Assembly: GCA_011109175.1 (NCBI GenBank)
Contig: RDEW01000160.1
Span: 441-30,299, forward strand
From: Dicyema japonicum
Taxonomy: Eukaryota > Dicyemida > Rhombozoa > Dicyemidae
Reading direction: 5' to 3'
DNA length: 29,859 bases
Part shown: in pieces, positions 27,300 to 29,859 of the stretch
Numbering within the stretch: the first letter of the stretch is position 1
How the letters are laid out: the number at the start of each line of letters is the position of its first letter
Program-made: the position numbers and the translations under genes
The notes under the pieces: model-generated
Database searches by the model: none
Told to the model about the DNA's origin: nothing
The model's input: only the letters and a program-made list of their open reading frames with translations

Positions 27300-28611
27300 C
27301 AGTGGGGCAAAAAGTCATGGAACGCTTGCACATTTTGACTAAATTTAATAATTCTCCTCAAAAAATAATATTAAATACTGTAGTTTAAAAATGAAATTAG
27401 AAATATAAGACATTCTAGATTAATTGTTGAAAAAACTATACTAATTTGAGTTATTTATCCTGCAATAATTAGCGATTTTTTTGTAAAAATCAATTTATTG
27501 AAGGAAAAAAGTCATGGAACGAAATCAAATTAATATTTAGTTGCACTCCCTTTTGCTAGTAGTACTGCTTCCAATCTTTTTTTGTAAGGATAAATAAGCT
27601 TCTGACATTCAAAAGGAGTAATATTTTCCCATTCTTCATAGCAAATTGTTTTTAATTCGTAAATGTTTTCCGTTTCCGTAAACCAATTTTCATTTTAAAA
27701 TTTTCCATAAATGTTCGATTGGATTGAGGTCTGGCGATTGACTTGGCCATTCCAAAACATTTATTTTGTTCCTTAGTAACCATTCAACAGTCATTTTTGA
27801 CTTATGTTTTGCGTCGTTGTCATGCTGGAATGTCCATTGTTGTGTCAAATTTAATTTAGCGACCGAATGAAACAGACATTCTTCCAGGATTTCGCAATAT
27901 TTGAGCGAATTCATTATTCCATCTATTACAAATAATTGACCGACGCCTGTTGATGAAAAACAGCCCCACAGCATAATACTTCTTCCCCGTGCTTTATGGT
28001 AGGCATGGTGTATTTTTGGTTATACACCTGATATGATCTACGCCAAATTGATGGCGTGTAGTTCAGTCCAAAAAATTGTAATTTTGATTCGTCCGACCAT
28101 CTAATATTATTTATGAATTCATTTTCTTTATTTAAAAGATATTTAGCATATTTAATTCGTGCAGAAATATGTATTTTCTATAATAACGGAACACGACGGG
28201 GCTTTCGTTTATTGATAGATTTATTTCGTAGTGTAGAAGTAATTGTACGAAGGGACACTGATGTTCCTGTAATTTTTAAATCATTAGCGAATTCTTTTCC
28301 AGTAATTCTTGGATTTTTATAAAATATTCTCTTCATGAATGAGTAAGAACTTTGAGTTATTTTTCTCAGAGTACCTGATATTGGTAAATTCATTATCATT
28401 CTGTGTTGTTTTCGTCAGGTAATAATATTCCAAGCAGTACTTTTTGGTGGCAATTTCAGCAATTTAGAAATTTTTCCATAACTTTTATTTCTTTGGTAGG
28501 CCGTTACAACTCGTTGTTTTAGGTCAAAAGAATTCTCTTTGCTTTAAGGGATGATAATTTTAATAACGAGCGAAAAATGCAAGTGTATTTTATACTAATG
28601 AAGTTATCAAG
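27300..28611 (-). mobile_element. Tc1/mariner transposon, unit 3
   Basis: Left terminus at 27300 beside TA, with one A fewer in the terminus than the others, and an inner repeat near 27506-27522. Its first 130 bp match unit 1 better than unit 2, yet the transposase part is the most diverged of the three. The right side joins retroelement sequence at about 28611, at the same point as in units 1 and 2. Confidence 0.87.
27530..28552 (-). pseudogene. Tc1 transposase, broken (unit 3)
   Basis: Keeps GVGQLFVIDGIMNSLKYCEI, a HDNDAKHKS version of the second Asp motif and [15 protein letters not shown]. The N-terminal ATG of the other copies has become ATC followed within two codons by TAA. Several frameshifts break the DNA-binding domain. 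Inactive. Confidence 0.85.
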
Positions 28612-29448
28612 AGGATACACTTTATCACTTCATTATGTCTTCGGAGATAACATCCTACCACATATTACCACACCGCGTGGCTAGATGGTCAACAGTCTGC
28701 CTTTTTTTGCAATAAACGCATAGTGATCCCATGTATGCAAAAACAAATTCCTATCTTGCAAAAGACAGTAAAATGCTTCGCTCTATCGTTCCCTTTGGAT
28801 AACCATTGCGAAGTAGATATGTCGACATTTGATTCCTCCATACATTTAAACATAACCGAGTGTAGTGATTTACTCTTTATTCGGTTAAGCAAGAGTTTCT
28901 TCTGACTGTTTTTGAGTGACTTAATATTCACTTTTTCCCCGCTAATAACTGCATATTTGTAATCAAGAAATCCTGCGATTGTGGCTAAGTTCCTTTTTTT
29001 ATTACTCGCAGAATACCCGACCTCCACTGACAGATAGTCGACTGTTTTTCCAAATTTTTATGGAACTGGGAGAGTATTAATTCGCTCTTGGACGAAATCG
29101 AGGCATGTCCTCTTCCAGACGTCTCGCGGTCCAAATACAACCTCTCCTTATTTTCAGGCTGGAGATGTAACTGGAGTGCCGTAAGTAATCGGCTTATTTT
29201 TGGTCAATGTCATCAAACTCGTATGGTTCGATATTAATTAACCCGATATAATAATTATATAGGGATAACGCATATTCATTGATGGCGCGACTCAAATTCA
29301 CAGCATTCAGCTTTGTTTTGAAAACATAGTTATCCTCTTCTTAACATTCTCCAGTATGGAGTCCATAACTTTATTCTTGAGAACATTACTTCCGCCGTCT
29401 GCGAGTACACTGAAACTTCCGCCGTCTCCGTTGATTCCATCCAAAAAA
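28612..29448 (-). mobile_element. R2/R4-like fragment, - strand (unit 3)
   Basis: Counterpart of 12909-13738. The - strand has an open 112-codon stretch with NLATIAGFLDYKYAVISGEK, LHSVMFKCMEESNVDISTSQ and, later, FCIHGIT. It also shows NKVMDSILENVKKRITM. The 29307-29489 frame again starts with the altered GDGGSFSVLADGGS. Confidence 0.85.
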
Positions 29449-29859
29449 TATTTAATATAGAAACAATATTTGTTCATAACGACTGGCACCTCTTGTCCAT
29501 TGGTCCGTTAATTTTGACGATCACAATCATATTCTTATCAAAATCAATTGTTCCCGTCAACCCGTTCAAACCATGCGGTATTTCACGCTTACGCTAATGC
29601 CGACTGGACAGGATATAAAAAATATGTTGATTCATCCCTATGGAGTTTTCATCCTCAGAATTTCAACTCCCTCGATACGGCAGTCAATTACTTTAACAAA
29701 GTTATCCTCAAGGGGAGAGATCTATTTGTCGAAAAGGACTCTTGAAACTCACGAAAAGAAAAATACGATGCTAAACAGTTGACCTAATAAAAGAAAGGAA
29801 TCGCCTCCCTCTGGATCTAAACACTTTTATGAAACATTGCGTGAAGATAAGTCACAAGT
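29449..29859 (+). mobile_element. Jockey-like fragment, truncated by the window end (unit 3)
   Basis: Counterpart of the start of 13739-14630, nearly identical to both other copies (HAYANADWTGYKKYVDSSLW, WSFHPQNFNSLDTAVNYFNK). Continues beyond the window. Confidence 0.75.

Larger units (their letters stand above)
11597..29859. repeat. Tandem array of a ~7.8-7.9-kb composite of nested transposons
   Basis: The same ordered set of fragments begins at 11597, at 19518 and at 27300, each time at a Tc1 terminus CAGTGGGGCAAAAA preceded by TA. Unit 1 is 7921 bp, unit 2 is 7782 bp, and unit 3 runs off the window. Internal landmarks keep their spacing: tRNA heads at 16141 and 23956, reverse transcriptase insertions at 18048 and 25829, palindromes at 18796 and 26580. 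Units differ by many small indels and substitutions, unevenly along their length. Confidence 0.92.

Noticed and set aside
11597-29859. CRISPR array or prokaryotic island
   Set aside because: Repeats are kilobases long, contain eukaryotic transposons, and have no short regularly spaced repeats.

Overview
The window looks like AT-rich, repeat-dense nuclear DNA of a small-genome animal. It carries metazoan-type transposons (Tc1/mariner, hAT, several non-LTR retrotransposon lineages, a tRNA-derived SINE), a eukaryotic 5S rRNA gene and a few intron-containing host gene remnants read with the standard code. The host introns that can be placed from protein continuity are about 20-25 nt, with one of 57 nt. 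Highly shortened introns are a known trait of dicyemid mesozoans, so a dicyemid-like parasite is my working guess. That is inference, not proof.

Region 1 (1-4130) is a direct tandem repeat of about 2.15 kb. Each unit carries an ABHD11-like alpha/beta hydrolase gene on +, a fragment of a retrotransposon endonuclease domain, and an unrecognised multi-exon gene on - that starts close to the hydrolase start. Only the middle hydrolase copy (1748-2697) is complete; the first lacks its 5' part and the third stops at the single N (4131).

Region 2 (4132-8030) is a patchwork. It holds the 3' tail of a non-LTR element ending in CTTAA repeats, three exons of an unrecognised host gene, a decayed R2/R4-like retrotransposon, a decayed hAT transposon, and small fragments.

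Region 3 (8030-10490) is the best-preserved retrotransposon: reverse transcriptase, zinc knuckle and restriction-like endonuclease, with an intact 638-codon ORF and two upstream frameshifts. Its 3' end abuts a 5S rRNA gene on the - strand (10509-10622). Remains of the 5' coding region of a similar element follow (about 10700-11590).

Region 4 (11597-29859) is a tandem array of a composite unit of about 7.8-7.9 kb, with two full units (11597-19517 and 19518-27299) and the start of a third. Each unit holds, in order: a Tc1 transposon (-), an R2/R4-like fragment (-), a jockey-like fragment (+), a hAT fragment (+), an endonuclease-domain fragment of a second retrotransposon lineage (-), a hAT terminus, another R2/R4-like fragment (-), a SINE (+), a structured block resembling a spliced-leader RNA gene (-), and an R2/R4-like element (+) interrupted by the reverse transcriptase of the second lineage. 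Nearly all coding capacity there is broken.
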